Shown here: positions 36,640 through 47,074 of the stretch, one piece after another | Position numbering within the stretch: position 1 is the first letter of the stretch | Layout of the letters: every line of letters begins with the position of its first letter | Source: Sinorhizobium fredii USDA 205 | Lineage (GTDB): Bacteria > Pseudomonadota > Alphaproteobacteria > Rhizobiales > Rhizobiaceae | NCBI RefSeq assembly: GCF_001461695.1 | Contig: NZ_AUTC01000142.1 | Location: forward strand, 1-64,000 | Length of the DNA: 64,000 bases | Direction of reading: 5' to 3' | Notes under the pieces: model-generated | Database searches by the model: none | What the model saw: only the letters and a program-made list of their open reading frames with translations | What the model was told of the DNA's origin: nothing | Program-made: the position numbers and the translations under genes

Positions 36640-37062
36640 TCAGCGCTGCGTCTTGCGGCGCAGCCGGACCACCACGTCGACATGGGAGATCTCCATGCCT
36701 TCCGGCGGCTCGGGGAGATTGCCGATCTGGATGTTGCTCACCGGGATATCGAGGACCTCGTTCTGGCCTTCGATGAAGAAATGGTGATGATCCGAGACAT
36801 TGGTGTCGAAATAGGTCTTGGCGCTCTCGACGGCGAGAACGCGGATCATGCCGGCTTCGGTGAACTGATGGAGCGTGTTGTAGACAGTCGCGAGCGAAAC
36901 CGGGACACCGGCGTCGACCGCCTCTTCATGCAGTTCCTCGACCGTCAGATGGCGGTCGCCCTTGGCGAAAATCAGATCGGCAAGCGCAATCCGCTGGCGC
37001 GTCGGGCGCAATCCCGAATTGCGCAGCCTCTCCTGCGAAGAGATTTCCGTTGCTTTCGTCAT
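36640..37062 (-). CDS. irr: Iron response regulator Irr (Fur family)
   Basis: 140 residues from the ATG at 37062. Fur-fold HTH (LRPTRQRIALADLIFAKGDRHLTVEELHEEA and VSLATVYNTLHQFTEAG), then a C-terminal domain with the HHH heme-site motif in SDHHHFFIEGQNEVLDIP that separates Irr from Fur, Mur and Zur. The N-terminal GCPWHD heme motif of Bradyrhizobium Irr is absent, as is usual in Rhizobium and Sinorhizobium. Irr is active under low iron and binds ICE operators; mbfA in this window has one. It lies divergent to fabA, a common rhizobial arrangement. Confidence 0.93.
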   Translation of the reverse strand: MTKATEISSQERLRNSGLRPTRQRIALADLIFAKGDRHLTVEELHEEAVDAGVPVSLATVYNTLHQFTEAGMIRVLAVESAKTYFDTNVSDHHHFFIEGQNEVLDIPVSNIQIGNLPEPPEGMEISHVDVVVRLRRKTQR

Positions 37063-37438
37063 CCAGAGCCGTTCCGATATTCCTGCCAAGATTATGGAGT
37101 ATCAGCTTGCGATATAACTTCTGGCGCCGAGGCTTTCAATAGACTCAGACCGTGGAAGCGGCCGCAAGGGCCTGAAAATCGGCCTAAAGCGGGGGAAGGC
37201 TGGCATTTAACTCTAGCAGACGCCACATTCATACTGTAAGCGACGGCGGAACGCTATCGCCACAGGGAGCGGCGAAAGGGAGATGCGAGACAGGTTTTCC
37301 CACCCGCATGTCGCTCTACTTGGAAGAACGTGACAAACTGCAACCGGCGACGACCGATGCGGGCCGCGCTTCAATTCAGGCCGAACTTGCTCTAAAGCAG
37401 GTCGGAGAACACTTGAGAACTCGGGGAAGCAACCATTC
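37063..37438. other. Divergent promoter region of irr and fabA
   Basis: 376 bp without a supported gene. It must carry promoters for irr (minus) and fabA-fabB-fabI (plus). I see no ICE palindrome and no clear -35/-10 pair. GGGGAAGC precedes the fabA ATG. Confidence 0.5.
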
Positions 37439-37954
37439 ATGACCACCAGGCAATCCAGCTTCAGCTATGAGGAAATCCTGACCTGCGGCCGAGGCGAAAT
37501 GTTTGGCCCCGGCAATGCGCAGCTGCCGCTGCCGCCGATGCTGATGTTCAACCGCATCACCGAGATTTCCGAAACCGGCGGCCCCCACGACAAGGGCTAT
37601 GTGCGCGCCGAATTCGACATCACCCCGGACCTCTGGTTCTTCCCCTGCCACTTCATGGGCGATCCGGTAATGCCGGGCTGCCTCGGCCTCGACGCCATGT
37701 GGCAGCTGACCGGCTTCTTCCTCGGCTGGCTCGGCGAGCCCGGCAAGGGCCGCGCCATCTCGACCGGCGAAGTCAAGTTCACCGGCATGGTGACGCCGAA
37801 GACCAAGCTGGTCGAATACGGCATCGACTTCAAGCGGGTGATGCGCGGCCGGCTGGTTCTCGGCATTGCCGACGGCTGGATGAAGGCCGACGGCGAAGTG
37901 ATCTACAAGGCTACCGACCTCAAAGTCGGCCTCTTCCAGGAAAAGGCCGACTGA
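37439..37954 (+). CDS. fabA: 3-hydroxydecanoyl-ACP dehydratase/isomerase
   Basis: 171 residues. It dehydrates 3-hydroxydecanoyl-ACP and isomerises trans-2- to cis-3-decenoyl-ACP, the branch point to unsaturated fatty acids. Active-site His71 ([25 protein letters not shown]) and Asp85 are both present. First gene of fabA-fabB-fabI, with 52 bp to fabB. The cfa gene at 4.5 kb uses the double bonds made by this pathway. Confidence 0.97.
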   Translation: MTTRQSSFSYEEILTCGRGEMFGPGNAQLPLPPMLMFNRITEISETGGPHDKGYVRAEFDITPDLWFFPCHFMGDPVMPGCLGLDAMWQLTGFFLGWLGEPGKGRAISTGEVKFTGMVTPKTKLVEYGIDFKRVMRGRLVLGIADGWMKADGEVIYKATDLKVGLFQEKAD

Positions 37955-38006
37955 ACTGCGGGGCCCGCGCCCCGCACGGATCCAAACTAACAAAAGGTCA
38001 TCTATC

Positions 38007-39227
38007 ATGAGACGGGTTGTTGTAACGGGCCTCGGCATCGTTTCCTCGATCGGTAACAATGCCGACGAAGTCACCGCGTCGCTGCGCGAAACAAAATCGG
38101 GCATCACCTTTTCCCCGGATTTCGCCGAGCATGGCTTCAAGTGCCAGGTCTGGGGCCAGCCGACGCTCGACCCGACCGACCTCGTCGACCGGCGCGCCAT
38201 GCGCTTCCTGTCGCAGGCCGGCGCCTGGAACCACGTGGCGATGAAGCAGGCGATCGCCGATGCTGGCCTCGAAGCCGCCGACATCACCAACGAGCGCACC
38301 GGCATCATCATGGGCTCCGGCGGGGCTTCGACGCGCACCATCGTCGAGGCCGCCGAAACCACCCGCAAGAACGTCAGCCCCAAGCGCATCGGCCCCTTCG
38401 CGGTGCCGAAGGCGATGTCCTCGACGGCTTCGGCGACGCTTGCCACCTGGTTCCAGATCCACGGCGTCAACTACTCGATCTCGTCGGCCTGCTCGACCTC
38501 GGCGCATTGCATCGGCAATGCCGCGGAAATGATCCAGTGGGGCAAGCAGGACGTGATGTTCGCCGGCGGACACGAGGACCTCGACTGGACCATGTCGAAC
38601 CTCTTCGACGCCATGGGCGCCATGTCCTCCAAGTACAACGACACGCCGTCCTCCGCCTCGCGGGCCTATGACGTCGACCGCGACGGCTTCGTGATCGCCG
38701 GCGGCGCCGGCGTCCTGGTGCTCGAGGAACTGGAGCATGCCAAGGCCCGCGGCGCCAAGATCTATGCCGAGATCGTCGGCTATGGCGCGACCTCGGACGG
38801 CTACGACATGGTCGCCCCCTCCGGCGAAGGCGCGGTGCGCTGCATGCGCCAGGCGCTGTCCACGGTGAAGGGCGATGTCGACTACATCAACACCCACGGA
38901 ACTTCGACGCCGGTCGGCGACCAGAAGGAGATCGGCGCCATCCGCGAGGTCTTCGGCGAGAAGATGCCGCACATCCAGTCGACCAAATCGCTGACCGGTC
39001 ATTCGCTGGGCGCCGCCGGCGTGCAGGAATCGATCTACGGCCTGTTGATGATGCAGGCCGGCTTTATCGGCGAAAGCGCCCATATCGACACGCTCGACCC
39101 CGAATTCGAAGGCGTGCCGATCGTCCGCAAGCGCATCGACAACGCCAAGATCGACACGGTTCTCTCGAACTCCTTCGGTTTCGGCGGCACCAACGCGACG
39201 CTCGTCTTCCAGCGCTACAACGGATAA
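38007..39227 (+). CDS. fabB: 3-oxoacyl-ACP synthase I
   Basis: 406 residues. Condensing enzyme that elongates the cis-3-decenoyl product of FabA. The Cys-His-His triad is Cys162 ([11 protein letters not shown]), His297 ([12 protein letters not shown]) and His332 ([11 protein letters not shown]). The gene directly follows fabA, and FabB rather than FabF is indicated by this pairing. AAAAGGTC precedes the ATG. Four bases separate it from fabI. Confidence 0.97.
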   Translation: MRRVVVTGLGIVSSIGNNADEVTASLRETKSGITFSPDFAEHGFKCQVWGQPTLDPTDLVDRRAMRFLSQAGAWNHVAMKQAIADAGLEAADITNERTGIIMGSGGASTRTIVEAAETTRKNVSPKRIGPFAVPKAMSSTASATLATWFQIHGVNYSISSACSTSAHCIGNAAEMIQWGKQDVMFAGGHEDLDWTMSNLFDAMGAMSSKYNDTPSSASRAYDVDRDGFVIAGGAGVLVLEELEHAKARGAKIYAEIVGYGATSDGYDMVAPSGEGAVRCMRQALSTVKGDVDYINTHGTSTPVGDQKEIGAIREVFGEKMPHIQSTKSLTGHSLGAAGVQESIYGLLMMQAGFIGESAHIDTLDPEFEGVPIVRKRIDNAKIDTVLSNSFGFGGTNATLVFQRYNG

Positions 39228-39231
39228 CAAG

Positions 39232-40038
39232 ATGAACGGACTGATGAACGGAAAGCGCGGCCTCATCATGGGGGTGGCCAACAGCCATTCCATTGCCTGG
39301 GGAATCTCAAAGGCACTCGCGAGCCAAGGCGCCGAACTCGCCTTCACCTACCAGGGCGAGGCGCTCGGCAAGCGCGTCAGGCCGCTCGCCGCGGAGGTGA
39401 ATTCCGACTTCCTGCTGCCCTGCGACGTCGAGGACATCGCCTCCGTCGATGCCGTCATCGAGGCGATCAAGGAGCGCTGGGGCAAGCTCGATTTCATCGT
39501 CCATGCCATCGGCTTTTCGGACAAGAGCGAGCTGAAAGGGCTCTACGCGGACACGTCGCGGGAGAATTTCAGCCGCACCATGGTGATCTCCTGCTTCTCC
39601 TTCACCGAGATCGCCAAACGGGCCGCCGACCTCATGAGCGATGGCGGCACGATGCTGACGCTTACCTATGGCGGCTCGGTGCGGGTGATGCCGAACTACA
39701 ATGTCATGGGCGTCGCCAAGGCGGCGCTGGAGGCCTCGGTGCGCTATCTCGCCGCCGACTACGGCGCACGCGGCATCCGCGTCAACGCCATCTCCGCCGG
39801 CCCGATCCGCACGCTGGCGGGCGCCGGTATTTCGGATGCACGCGCCATGCTCTCCTGGCAGCAGAAGAACTCGCCGCTGCGCCGCACCGTCACCATCGAG
39901 GACGTCGGCAGCTCGGCGCTCTACCTCCTTTCGGACCTTTCCCGCGGCGTCACCGGCGAGATCCACTACGTGGATTCCGGCTACAACATCACCTCGATGC
40001 CGGCACTCGAGACCTTGCGCGTCGCCGACGCGGAGTAA
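39232..40038 (+). CDS. fabI: Enoyl-ACP reductase (NADH), FabI
   Basis: 268 residues of the SDR fold. It reduces trans-2-enoyl-ACP, the last step of each elongation cycle. Cofactor motif GKRGLIMGVANSHSIAWGISKAL; catalytic Tyr156 and Lys163 in the FabI-type Y-x6-K spacing (PNYNVMGVAKAALEASVRYLA). Third gene of the fabA operon. Rhizobia usually have a second FabI elsewhere; this is the fabAB-linked copy. A second ATG three codons in (39241) is possible. Confidence 0.95.
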   Translation: MNGLMNGKRGLIMGVANSHSIAWGISKALASQGAELAFTYQGEALGKRVRPLAAEVNSDFLLPCDVEDIASVDAVIEAIKERWGKLDFIVHAIGFSDKSELKGLYADTSRENFSRTMVISCFSFTEIAKRAADLMSDGGTMLTLTYGGSVRVMPNYNVMGVAKAALEASVRYLAADYGARGIRVNAISAGPIRTLAGAGISDARAMLSWQQKNSPLRRTVTIEDVGSSALYLLSDLSRGVTGEIHYVDSGYNITSMPALETLRVADAE

Positions 40039-40074
40039 GGGCGGGCTCTCGCCCTAAGCTTCCTTCATCGACGA

Positions 40075-40122
40075 ACCCCTCCCCAACCCCTCCCCCTTGT
40101 GGGGAGAGGTTGAGGAGGGGTT
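40075..40122. repeat. Palindromic intergenic repeat (CCCCTCC family)
   Basis: AACCCCTCCCCAACCCCTCC and the inverted GAGGTTGAGGAGGGGTT flank CCCTTGTGGGG. It lies between the convergent fabI and rsmC genes. A separate small hairpin (GGGCGGGCTCTCGCCC, 40039-40054) follows the fabI stop and may help termination. Confidence 0.6.
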
Positions 40123-40138
40123 GTTGAGAGCGCGCTGC

Positions 40139-41155
40139 TCAGCGCTTCGCCCAAAGCACCTTGAAGCGGGCATTGCGGCAGGTCTCGCCATACTCCTTGG
40201 CGTTCTCTGCCAAGACCTGCTCGTAAGGCAGGCCGCGATTTGCGACGAGCATGAGCCTGCCGCCCTGCTTCAGCGCCTTCAGCGCCGCCTTGATGATCGC
40301 TGATCCAATCGCCGGCTCGGCGGCATGCCCCTCATGGAAGGGCGGATTCATGACGATCAGGTCGTATTTGTCGCGGGTATCCTCGCTCGTCAGGTCGTGC
40401 CAGTAGAAGCGGGCCGGCGTCGTCGGTGCGTTCGCCTTGACGTTGCGACGCGCCGCTTCCAGCGCATCATGATCGGCCTCGAACAGATCTATGCCCTTGA
40501 GCCCGGGGGACGCCTGCGCCAGCATCACCGAAAGGTAACCCCAGCCGGCGCCGAAGTCGGCCGCATGGCCGGTGAAGTCCTTCGGCAAGCGCGAGGCGAG
40601 AAGCTCCGAGCCGGCGTCGACGCGATCGTGCGAGAACATGCCTGGTGCTGCCTCGAAGACACCGTCCACCCGCACCGGAACCTTGGCGAGTTTATCAACG
40701 GCATCGGCCACATCCTCCGGCCGGGTGAACCAGAAGGCGACGCCGTGGTACTTCGGCAGATGGTCGCCGTCCCATTCGAATTTGTCGATGCGCTTCCTCA
40801 GCGACTGGATGCCGTCTTCCTTGCTGCCGGCAACGACGATGAGGGCGCCCTCGCGCGTGCGCTTCAGCGCCTCGGCGATCCGGTCCTCGTTCTCGCCCTT
40901 GTGCTTGCCGCAGAGCACCAGAGCGACGTCATAGTCCTCGCCCGAAACGACAGCGCTCACATCGGCCCGCATCGCCTCGAGGGCACGATAGAGCGGCCGC
41001 AGGGGCTGCACGGCGGACATCGGTGCCACGAAGCCCTCAGGCAGCCTGTAGCCCGCCTCGGCACCGAGAAAGAGCACACGCTCGCCTTCCCCCGGCGGAT
41101 CGATGATACCGGTTTCGAAGGGGTGGAACAGGGTCTTCAGCGCGTCGCGGCTCAT
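40139..41155 (-). CDS. rsmC: 16S rRNA guanine-N2 methyltransferase (RsmC-like)
   Basis: 338 residues: a degenerate N-terminal methyltransferase-like half (1-165) and an active C-terminal half. The SAM motif is AADFGAGWGYLSVMLAQ near residue 200, and the N2-guanine signature NPPFHEG is near residue 262. RsmC methylates G1207 of 16S rRNA in E. coli. RsmC and RlmG share this layout, so the exact target is inferred. It lies downstream of pnp, past a terminator, and is likely separately transcribed or by read-through. Confidence 0.88.
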   Translation of the reverse strand: MSRDALKTLFHPFETGIIDPPGEGERVLFLGAEAGYRLPEGFVAPMSAVQPLRPLYRALEAMRADVSAVVSGEDYDVALVLCGKHKGENEDRIAEALKRTREGALIVVAGSKEDGIQSLRKRIDKFEWDGDHLPKYHGVAFWFTRPEDVADAVDKLAKVPVRVDGVFEAAPGMFSHDRVDAGSELLASRLPKDFTGHAADFGAGWGYLSVMLAQASPGLKGIDLFEADHDALEAARRNVKANAPTTPARFYWHDLTSEDTRDKYDLIVMNPPFHEGHAAEPAIGSAIIKAALKALKQGGRLMLVANRGLPYEQVLAENAKEYGETCRNARFKVLWAKR

Positions 41156-41180
41156 GGGTGGTTTCCATTCTTCCTACAAG

Positions 41181-41212
41181 AAAGGGGCGCGAAGCGATCC
41201 GCTCCGCGCCCC
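41181..41212 (-). terminator. Rho-independent terminator after pnp
   Basis: GGGGCGCGGAGCG...CGCTTCGCGCCCC stem with TTTCTT on the minus strand, 24 bp after the pnp stop codon and 26 bp before the rsmC start. Confidence 0.8.
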
Positions 41213-41235
41213 AACTGGATTTGGCTGAAGCCGGC

Positions 41236-43389
41236 TTATTCGGCCGCTTCGCCGCCGTCCTTCTTTTCGCCCTTCTCGGCGGCGACTTCCTTGCCGGTCG
41301 CCTGGTCGACGACCTTCATGGAGAGGCGAACCTTGCCGCGCTCGTCGAAGCCCATCAGCTTGACCCAGACCTTGTCGCCTTCCTTGACGACATCGGTCGT
41401 CTTGGCGACGCGCTCGGAGGCGAGCTGCGAAATGTGGACGAGGCCGTCGCGGGCGCCGAAGAAGTTGACGAAGGCGCCGAAATCGGCGGTCTTGACGACC
41501 GTGCCTTCGTAGATCTGGCCAACTTCCGGTTCAGCGACGATCGAGTGGATCCACTTGCGGGCGGCTTCGATCTCCTTGCCGGACGAGGACGCGATCTTGA
41601 CGGTGCCATCGTCTTCGATGTTGATCTTGGCGCCGGTCTTCTCGACGATTTCGCGGATGACCTTGCCGCCGGAGCCGATGACTTCGCGGATCTTGTCGAC
41701 CGGAATGTTCATCACTTCGATGCGCGGTGCGAATTCGCCGAGCTGGCCGCGGCTCTCGGAGATGGCCTTGGCCATTTCGCCGAGAATGTGCAGGCGGCCG
41801 CCCTTGGCCTGGTTGAGCGCAACACCCATGATCTCTTCGGTGATGCCCTCGATCTTGATGTCCATCTGCAGCGAGGTGATGCCGGCTTCGGTACCGGCAA
41901 CCTTGAAGTCCATGTCGCCGAGATGATCTTCGTCACCGAGGATATCGGAGAGGACGGCGAAGCGGTCCTCTTCCTTGATCAGGCCCATGGCGATACCGGC
42001 GACCGGCTTGGCGAGCGGAACGCCCGCATCCATCAGCGCCAGCGAGGTGCCGCAGACCGTCGCCATCGACGACGAGCCGTTGGATTCGGTGATCTCGGAA
42101 ACGACGCGCAGCGTGTAGGGGAACTGCTCGGCTTCCGGCAGCATCGGGCGGATAGCGCGCCAGGCGAGCTTGCCGTGACCGATTTCGCGGCGGCCCGGGG
42201 AGCCCATGCGACCGGTTTCACCGACCGAGAAGGGCGGGAAGTTGTAGTGCAGCATGAAGCGTTCTTTGTACATGCCGGTCAGGCTGTCGACATACTGTTC
42301 GTCTTCGCCGGTGCCGAGCGTGGCAACGACGATCGCCTGGGTTTCACCGCGGGTGAAGAGCGCCGAGCCGTGGGTACGCGGCAGAAGACCGACTTCCGAG
42401 ACGATCGGACGTACGGTTTCGAGATCGCGGCCGTCGATGCGGCTCTTGGTGTCGAGGATGTTCCAGCGAACGATTTTGGCCTGCAGGTGCTTGAAGACCG
42501 AGGCGATTTCCTCGGCCGAATGGGCCGGGTTCTCGATGCCTTCCGGCAGAAAATGTTCCTTGACCTTCGCCTTTACGGCGTCGACGGCGGCGTAGCGGGC
42601 AGCCTTCTCGGTGATCTTGTAGGCGTTGCGCAGCTCGTCTTCGGCGATCGACAGCATGGCATTTTCAAGAGCGGAGTGGTCTTCCGGATCGAACTCGCGC
42701 GGCTCCTTGGCGGCAACTTCGGCGAGCTTGATGATCGCGTCGATCACCGGCTGGAAGCCCTTCTGGCCGAAAACGACGGCGCCGAGCATGACGTCTTCCG
42801 GCAACTCCTTGGCCTCGGATTCGACCATCAGCACGGCTTCCTGCGTGCCGGCGACGACGAGATCCAGCGAGGATTCTTCCATTTCGTCGAGGTGCGGGTT
42901 GAGCACGTATTCGCCGTTGATGTAGCCGACGCGGGCTCCGCCGATTGGGCCCATGAAGGGAATGCCGGAGAGGGTCAGCGCCGCGGAGGCTGCGACCATC
43001 GAGACGACGTCCGGGTTGTTTTCCAGGTCATGCTGCATGACCGTGATGATCACCTGGGTGTCGTTCTTGTAGCCCTCCGGGAAGAGCGGGCGGATCGGCC
43101 GGTCGATCAGGCGCGAGACGAGCGTCTCGTTCTCGCTCGGGCGGCCTTCACGCTTGAAATAGCCGCCGGGGATCTTGCCGGCGGCATAGGTCTTTTCCTG
43201 ATAGTTGACGGTCAGCGGGAAGAAATCCTGACCGGGCTTCGGTGCCTTGGCCGAAACCACCGTGGCGAGCACGACGGTTTCGCCGTAAGTGGCGAGAACG
43301 GCGCCGTCGGCCTGACGGGCGATCTTGCCGGTTTCGAGCTTGAGCGGACGCCCAGCCCATTCGATTTCTACCTTGTGGGTCTCGAACAT
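41236..43389 (-). CDS. pnp: Polyribonucleotide nucleotidyltransferase (PNPase)
   Basis: 717 residues from the ATG at 43389 (AAGGACAG upstream). Two RNase PH domains (about 10-230 and 310-545) around a helical linker, then KH (about 555-615) and S1 (about 625-695) RNA-binding domains. Typical blocks: [70 protein letters not shown]. It degrades RNA phosphorolytically and adds tails. It follows rpsO as in most bacteria. The open frame extends to 43695, but that region is the leader. Confidence 0.98.
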   Translation of the reverse strand: MFETHKVEIEWAGRPLKLETGKIARQADGAVLATYGETVVLATVVSAKAPKPGQDFFPLTVNYQEKTYAAGKIPGGYFKREGRPSENETLVSRLIDRPIRPLFPEGYKNDTQVIITVMQHDLENNPDVVSMVAASAALTLSGIPFMGPIGGARVGYINGEYVLNPHLDEMEESSLDLVVAGTQEAVLMVESEAKELPEDVMLGAVVFGQKGFQPVIDAIIKLAEVAAKEPREFDPEDHSALENAMLSIAEDELRNAYKITEKAARYAAVDAVKAKVKEHFLPEGIENPAHSAEEIASVFKHLQAKIVRWNILDTKSRIDGRDLETVRPIVSEVGLLPRTHGSALFTRGETQAIVVATLGTGEDEQYVDSLTGMYKERFMLHYNFPPFSVGETGRMGSPGRREIGHGKLAWRAIRPMLPEAEQFPYTLRVVSEITESNGSSSMATVCGTSLALMDAGVPLAKPVAGIAMGLIKEEDRFAVLSDILGDEDHLGDMDFKVAGTEAGITSLQMDIKIEGITEEIMGVALNQAKGGRLHILGEMAKAISESRGQLGEFAPRIEVMNIPVDKIREVIGSGGKVIREIVEKTGAKINIEDDGTVKIASSSGKEIEAARKWIHSIVAEPEVGQIYEGTVVKTADFGAFVNFFGARDGLVHISQLASERVAKTTDVVKEGDKVWVKLMGFDERGKVRLSMKVVDQATGKEVAAEKGEKKDGGEAAE

Positions 43390-43693
43390 GTTCTGTCCTT
43401 CGTGTGCGGGAGATCGTCCGCGGCTGTTGCAGCGCAGGCGATCTTGTTGCCGCTTGGTGTGGCGCATCACGGGCAAGACAACGGGAGGCTTCAAACAAAA
43501 CCGGCCGCTTACCGCTTTGCCGCGCTCACCCGCATGGGAGCGCTTCGGCAAGCAGGCGCCGAAGCATCCTGCAATCCTGCCCCATGACGGGCCATCGGTT
43601 GATCCGCGATACCGGCCCATCCGGCTCGCTGGACATCTCTCGTCTTGCGCGCCTCCGGCGCCCAGGAGAGTATTTAGCGGGCGCTCAACGCCC
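43390..43693. other. rpsO-pnp intergenic region (pnp leader)
   Basis: About 300 bp with no supported gene. Contains the pnp promoter and leader on the minus strand, including several GC-rich inverted repeats. In E. coli this leader is the site of RNase III/PNPase autocontrol; the same is possible here but the structure was not computed. Confidence 0.5.
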
Positions 43694-43730
43694 AAAAAAA
43701 GTCGGCGGATCGCCGAGCGACCCGCCGGAC
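43694..43730 (-). terminator. Rho-independent terminator after rpsO
   Basis: GTCCGGCGGGTCG / CGATCCGCCGAC stem with one bulge and one G-U pair, then T7 on the minus strand. It starts 7 bp after the rpsO stop codon, so pnp is mostly expressed from its own promoter. Confidence 0.85.
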
Positions 43731-43736
43731 AGTCGT

Positions 43737-44006
43737 TTAGCGACGGATGCCGAGGGCACCGATCAGCTTGCTGTAGCGCGCTTCGTCTTTCTTCTTCAGA
43801 TAGTCGAGGAGCGAGCGACGGCTGGAAACCATCGCGAGAAGACCACGGCGGGAATGGTTGTCCTTCTTGTGGTCCTTGAAGTGTTCGGTCAGGTTGTTGA
43901 TCCGTTCCGTCAGGAGCGCAACCTGGACTTCCGGAGAACCGGTATCGCCTTCAACGGTTGCGAAATCCTTGATGAGCTGAGCCTTGCGCTCTGCAGTGAT
44001 CGACAT
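43737..44006 (-). CDS. rpsO: 30S ribosomal protein S15
   Basis: 89 residues, the exact family length. Conserved blocks [38 protein letters not shown] and [17 protein letters not shown] primary 16S rRNA binder in the central domain. In many alphaproteobacteria truB directly precedes rpsO; here a sensor kinase gene and a RIME separate them. Confidence 0.98.
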
Positions 44007-44197
44007 CGGTTGATCCTTTCGATTTCGAGGATTTAAGGGTCGCCGGCAGCCGGGATGTCGTCCAGCCGCGGCCGTTCACACGAAGAGGCGGTGCCTTTCG
44101 CTGGCGTGCCTATAACCGAAACGGACGCAAAAGGAAAGGGCGATCGAGCCGGCCGCCGATCGGCGCCACCGGGCCTCAATGGCGACGGCGTCACCTG

Positions 44198-45904
44198 CTA
44201 CGCACCGTCCTCGACGCCGCCGGTGCGAGGGATGCGGATGCGCCATTCGATGCCGTCGCCATGCATGGTCCTTTCGAGTTCGGCGCGCAAGGCCATGCCG
44301 AGCATGCGCTCGATCACCACCGATCCGAAACCCCTGCGATGCGTCCGTGCCGGTTCGACGAGATCCGCGCCGCTTTCGCGCCAGCGAATGATGATTGCAT
44401 CCGCAGGCAGGGACCATTCGAGCCTGATCGTCCCCGTCGCATTGGCGAGTGCGCCGTGCTTGATCGCATTGGTGGCGAGTTCGTGAAGCACCATGCCGAG
44501 CGTCTGCGCCATTTGCGTCTCCAGCCGCAAGACCGGGCCGTCAAGCACGATGCGGCCCGGCTCGTCGGGGGCAAAGGGTTGCAGTTGCTCCTCGGCAAGC
44601 TCGCGGAAATCCACGCCCATCGCTGCATTGGCAATCATCAGATCGGTCGATCGGGCGAGGCCCGCCAGCCGCTTGCGGAACGCATCGACGAAGTCCGACG
44701 TATCCTCGCTCGACCAGGCGGATTGGGCCAGCATCGACTGGATGACGGTCAGTTGGTTCTTCGAGCGATGTGCGACCTCCCGCATGAGGAGCCGGATTTC
44801 CGCCTCGGCCCTGGTTCGCGCCGCCGCTGCGCGGGCAAGGTACGCCGATACGGCCTCGACTTCGGTAATGACGTAGCGGCGTGGCTCGATCACCTCGCCG
44901 ACGCCGAGGCGCCGCGCGTCGAGCGCCAGCAGCTTGACGCCTTGGGTCAGCAGCCGCGCGATGATCAACGATCCGGCGATTGCGATGCTGGCGAAGATGA
45001 TGCCGCCGAGCGACAGCCAGAGAAACGACCAGAGGATCGGCGCATCGACGATCTCACGCGGTGCCCAGGCAACGATGCGCCAGCCGGTGACTACGGAGAA
45101 TTCCGAGACGACGCGGTAGGCCACGCCACGCTCGTTGATATCGCTGACGCCGATGCTGATCTGAGGCAGTGCGTCCAGAAAGAACGCTTCACCGGGACGG
45201 GTCGAGGGATCCGACGAAGCGATCACCTTGCCCTTGCCGTCGACCAGTGCGGCATTCCAGCCCGGTGAAAGCGTGTCGCGATTGACCGCCTTGGCCATGC
45301 GAGCGGCATCCTGGGTCAGGCCCAACAGATAGCGTTCGCCGTCCGGACCGTTTATCGGCAGATAGACGTTGAAGACCCAACTCTTTGTGGTGTTGGCGAA
45401 GAAGGCGCCCGAAACGAGCGGTCCGCTGCTCTTGAGAGCAACGTCGAGGTCCGGATCGGATGACCGCCCCAACAGCGTTCCGAAAGGGACGCCGGTGTTC
45501 ATCCGCAAATTGTGGTCGCTATCGACGACGATCAGATTGGAATGGGTGCCCGCCAACGCACTCGAAGCGCGGTCGTAAAAGCCGCGCAGATCGCGGAGAT
45601 TGACGGCCCCGGAGGTCGACAGGACCTTGAGGGTGATCGTCATGCCCTCGACCTCGCGCTCGACGATCCGCGTCACCGATCCGGTCGAGGCCTTGAGCAG
45701 CGAGGTGACGACCTGTTCCTGCGCATCGACGCTTCGTTTGACGATGACGAAAGAGAAGATGAAGGAGGGGACGATCGCGATCAGCAGCAGCGAGAGCAGA
45801 TAGAAGCTGAACGGCCTGCGAAGATACCGACGCACAAAGGCCGCAACCGCCTGAAGGCCGCCGGATGTGACCTCGCCCTCGCTTTTCTCTGGCGCCTTGA
45901 GCAT
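44198..45904 (-). CDS. HWE-type sensor histidine kinase
   Basis: 568 residues. Membrane segment 33-56, extracytoplasmic Cache-like sensor (60-285, with a second half VAYRVVSEFSVVTGWRIVAWAPRE), second membrane segment 292-318, a short linker, then the kinase core. Phospho-acceptor His379 lies in LMREVAHRSKNQL, the N-box is LHELATNAIKHGAL, and a W-x-E motif is present in IIIRWRESG, together marking the HWE/HisKA_2 class common in rhizobia. No response regulator is adjacent. It sits between truB and rpsO, with a RIME just upstream (45960-46062). Confidence 0.9.
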   Translation of the reverse strand: MLKAPEKSEGEVTSGGLQAVAAFVRRYLRRPFSFYLLSLLLIAIVPSFIFSFVIVKRSVDAQEQVVTSLLKASTGSVTRIVEREVEGMTITLKVLSTSGAVNLRDLRGFYDRASSALAGTHSNLIVVDSDHNLRMNTGVPFGTLLGRSSDPDLDVALKSSGPLVSGAFFANTTKSWVFNVYLPINGPDGERYLLGLTQDAARMAKAVNRDTLSPGWNAALVDGKGKVIASSDPSTRPGEAFFLDALPQISIGVSDINERGVAYRVVSEFSVVTGWRIVAWAPREIVDAPILWSFLWLSLGGIIFASIAIAGSLIIARLLTQGVKLLALDARRLGVGEVIEPRRYVITEVEAVSAYLARAAAARTRAEAEIRLLMREVAHRSKNQLTVIQSMLAQSAWSSEDTSDFVDAFRKRLAGLARSTDLMIANAAMGVDFRELAEEQLQPFAPDEPGRIVLDGPVLRLETQMAQTLGMVLHELATNAIKHGALANATGTIRLEWSLPADAIIIRWRESGADLVEPARTHRRGFGSVVIERMLGMALRAELERTMHGDGIEWRIRIPRTGGVEDGA

Positions 45905-45959
45905 CCGAACCGCCTTTCGCCGCCCGAACCGCGCCGCGACTCCGGCTCCGGGCTTCCGA

Positions 45960-46062
45960 CAGCGCCGTGCGTCTTTTCAGACGCACTGAGGACGCTGTAG
46001 CACTTTGAATCGCTGCATGTTTTGATCCTCAAATCGGTGACGATTAAGGAAACATGCAGTAG
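45960..46062 (-). repeat. RIME-type intergenic element, copy 5 (inverted)
   Basis: CAGCGCCGTGCGTCTTTTCAG...GACGCTGTAGCACTTTGAATCGCTG, then a TTGATCCTCAAATCGGTGAC-type core and ACATGCAGTAG. Same orientation as copy 2. It fills most of the interval between truB and the histidine kinase. Confidence 0.8.
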
Positions 46063-46129
46063 CTGCGTTGAGCGTCTATGCGCCGCTCACGCGGGCCGGA
46101 CCGATTCTTGGCTGGGCGGGGGCCGCCGG

Positions 46130-47065
46130 TCAATGGCTGGCGAACACACGTTTCGGTCGAAATTCACCTTCGGCGACCTCGCCGATCGCTACGAGCTTGC
46201 CGCGCGCGGTCGCATAGGCCTCGGGCGTCGGCAGCGGCGCGTCTCGACCGCGCAGGATAACCGGGTTGCCCATCCTGAGCCGGTGCGCCTGATCGTCGCT
46301 GACCGCAACATGCGGCAGATCGGAAAGCGCCTCGCCGGTATCGATCAGATAATCGTCGAGGGCGGCAAGGCGTTCCGCATCGTCCTCGATCTTTTCCAGC
46401 GCAACGAGATCGGCGAGCGCGACCATGTCCTCCTCCCCGAAGGGGGCGACAAAGGTGCGGCGCAACGAGGCGATATGGCCGAAGCAGCCGAGATCGCGGC
46501 CCATGTCGCGGGCGAGCGAACGGACATAGGTGCCCTTGCCGCATTCGATCTCGAAATGGGCGAGATGCGGCGTGCTGCCGATCAGGGCGAGACGGAAGAC
46601 CTCCACCTCGCGCGCCGGAATTTCGACGGTCTCGCCATCGCGAGCAAGATCGTATGCACGCTCGCCATCGATCTTGATTGCCGAGAACTGCGGCGGCACT
46701 TGGCTGATCACGCCGGTATATTTCGGCAGCAGGGCACGGATCGCCTCCTCGTTCGGACGCTCGGCAGAGGCGCGAACGACGTCGCCCTCGAGGTCGTCGG
46801 TCGAGCGCTCCTCGCCCCAGGCCACGGTGAACTCGTAGATCTTGCGGCCGTCCATGACATAGGGAACGGTCTTCGTGGCGTCGCCCAGCGCAATCGGCAG
46901 CATGCCGGAGGCCAGCGGATCAAGCGTTCCGGCATGACCGGCCTTCTGCGCCTTGAACAGCCACTTGATCTTGGAGACCGCCTCGGTAGAGCCGAAATCG
47001 AGCGGCTTGTCGAGGATCAGCCAGCCCGAGATCGGGCGGCCCTTGGGTTTGCGCGGCTTGGACAT
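46130..47065 (-). CDS. truB: tRNA pseudouridine-55 synthase
   Basis: 311 residues. It makes pseudouridine 55 in the T-loop of tRNAs. Catalytic Asp49 lies in [15 protein letters not shown], and the conserved [17 protein letters not shown] and [19 protein letters not shown] blocks are present, with a C-terminal RNA-binding extension. It lies 9 bp after rbfA, in the usual order rbfA-truB. Confidence 0.97.
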   Translation of the reverse strand: MSKPRKPKGRPISGWLILDKPLDFGSTEAVSKIKWLFKAQKAGHAGTLDPLASGMLPIALGDATKTVPYVMDGRKIYEFTVAWGEERSTDDLEGDVVRASAERPNEEAIRALLPKYTGVISQVPPQFSAIKIDGERAYDLARDGETVEIPAREVEVFRLALIGSTPHLAHFEIECGKGTYVRSLARDMGRDLGCFGHIASLRRTFVAPFGEEDMVALADLVALEKIEDDAERLAALDDYLIDTGEALSDLPHVAVSDDQAHRLRMGNPVILRGRDAPLPTPEAYATARGKLVAIGEVAEGEFRPKRVFASH

Positions 47066-47074
47066 GGATCTTTC

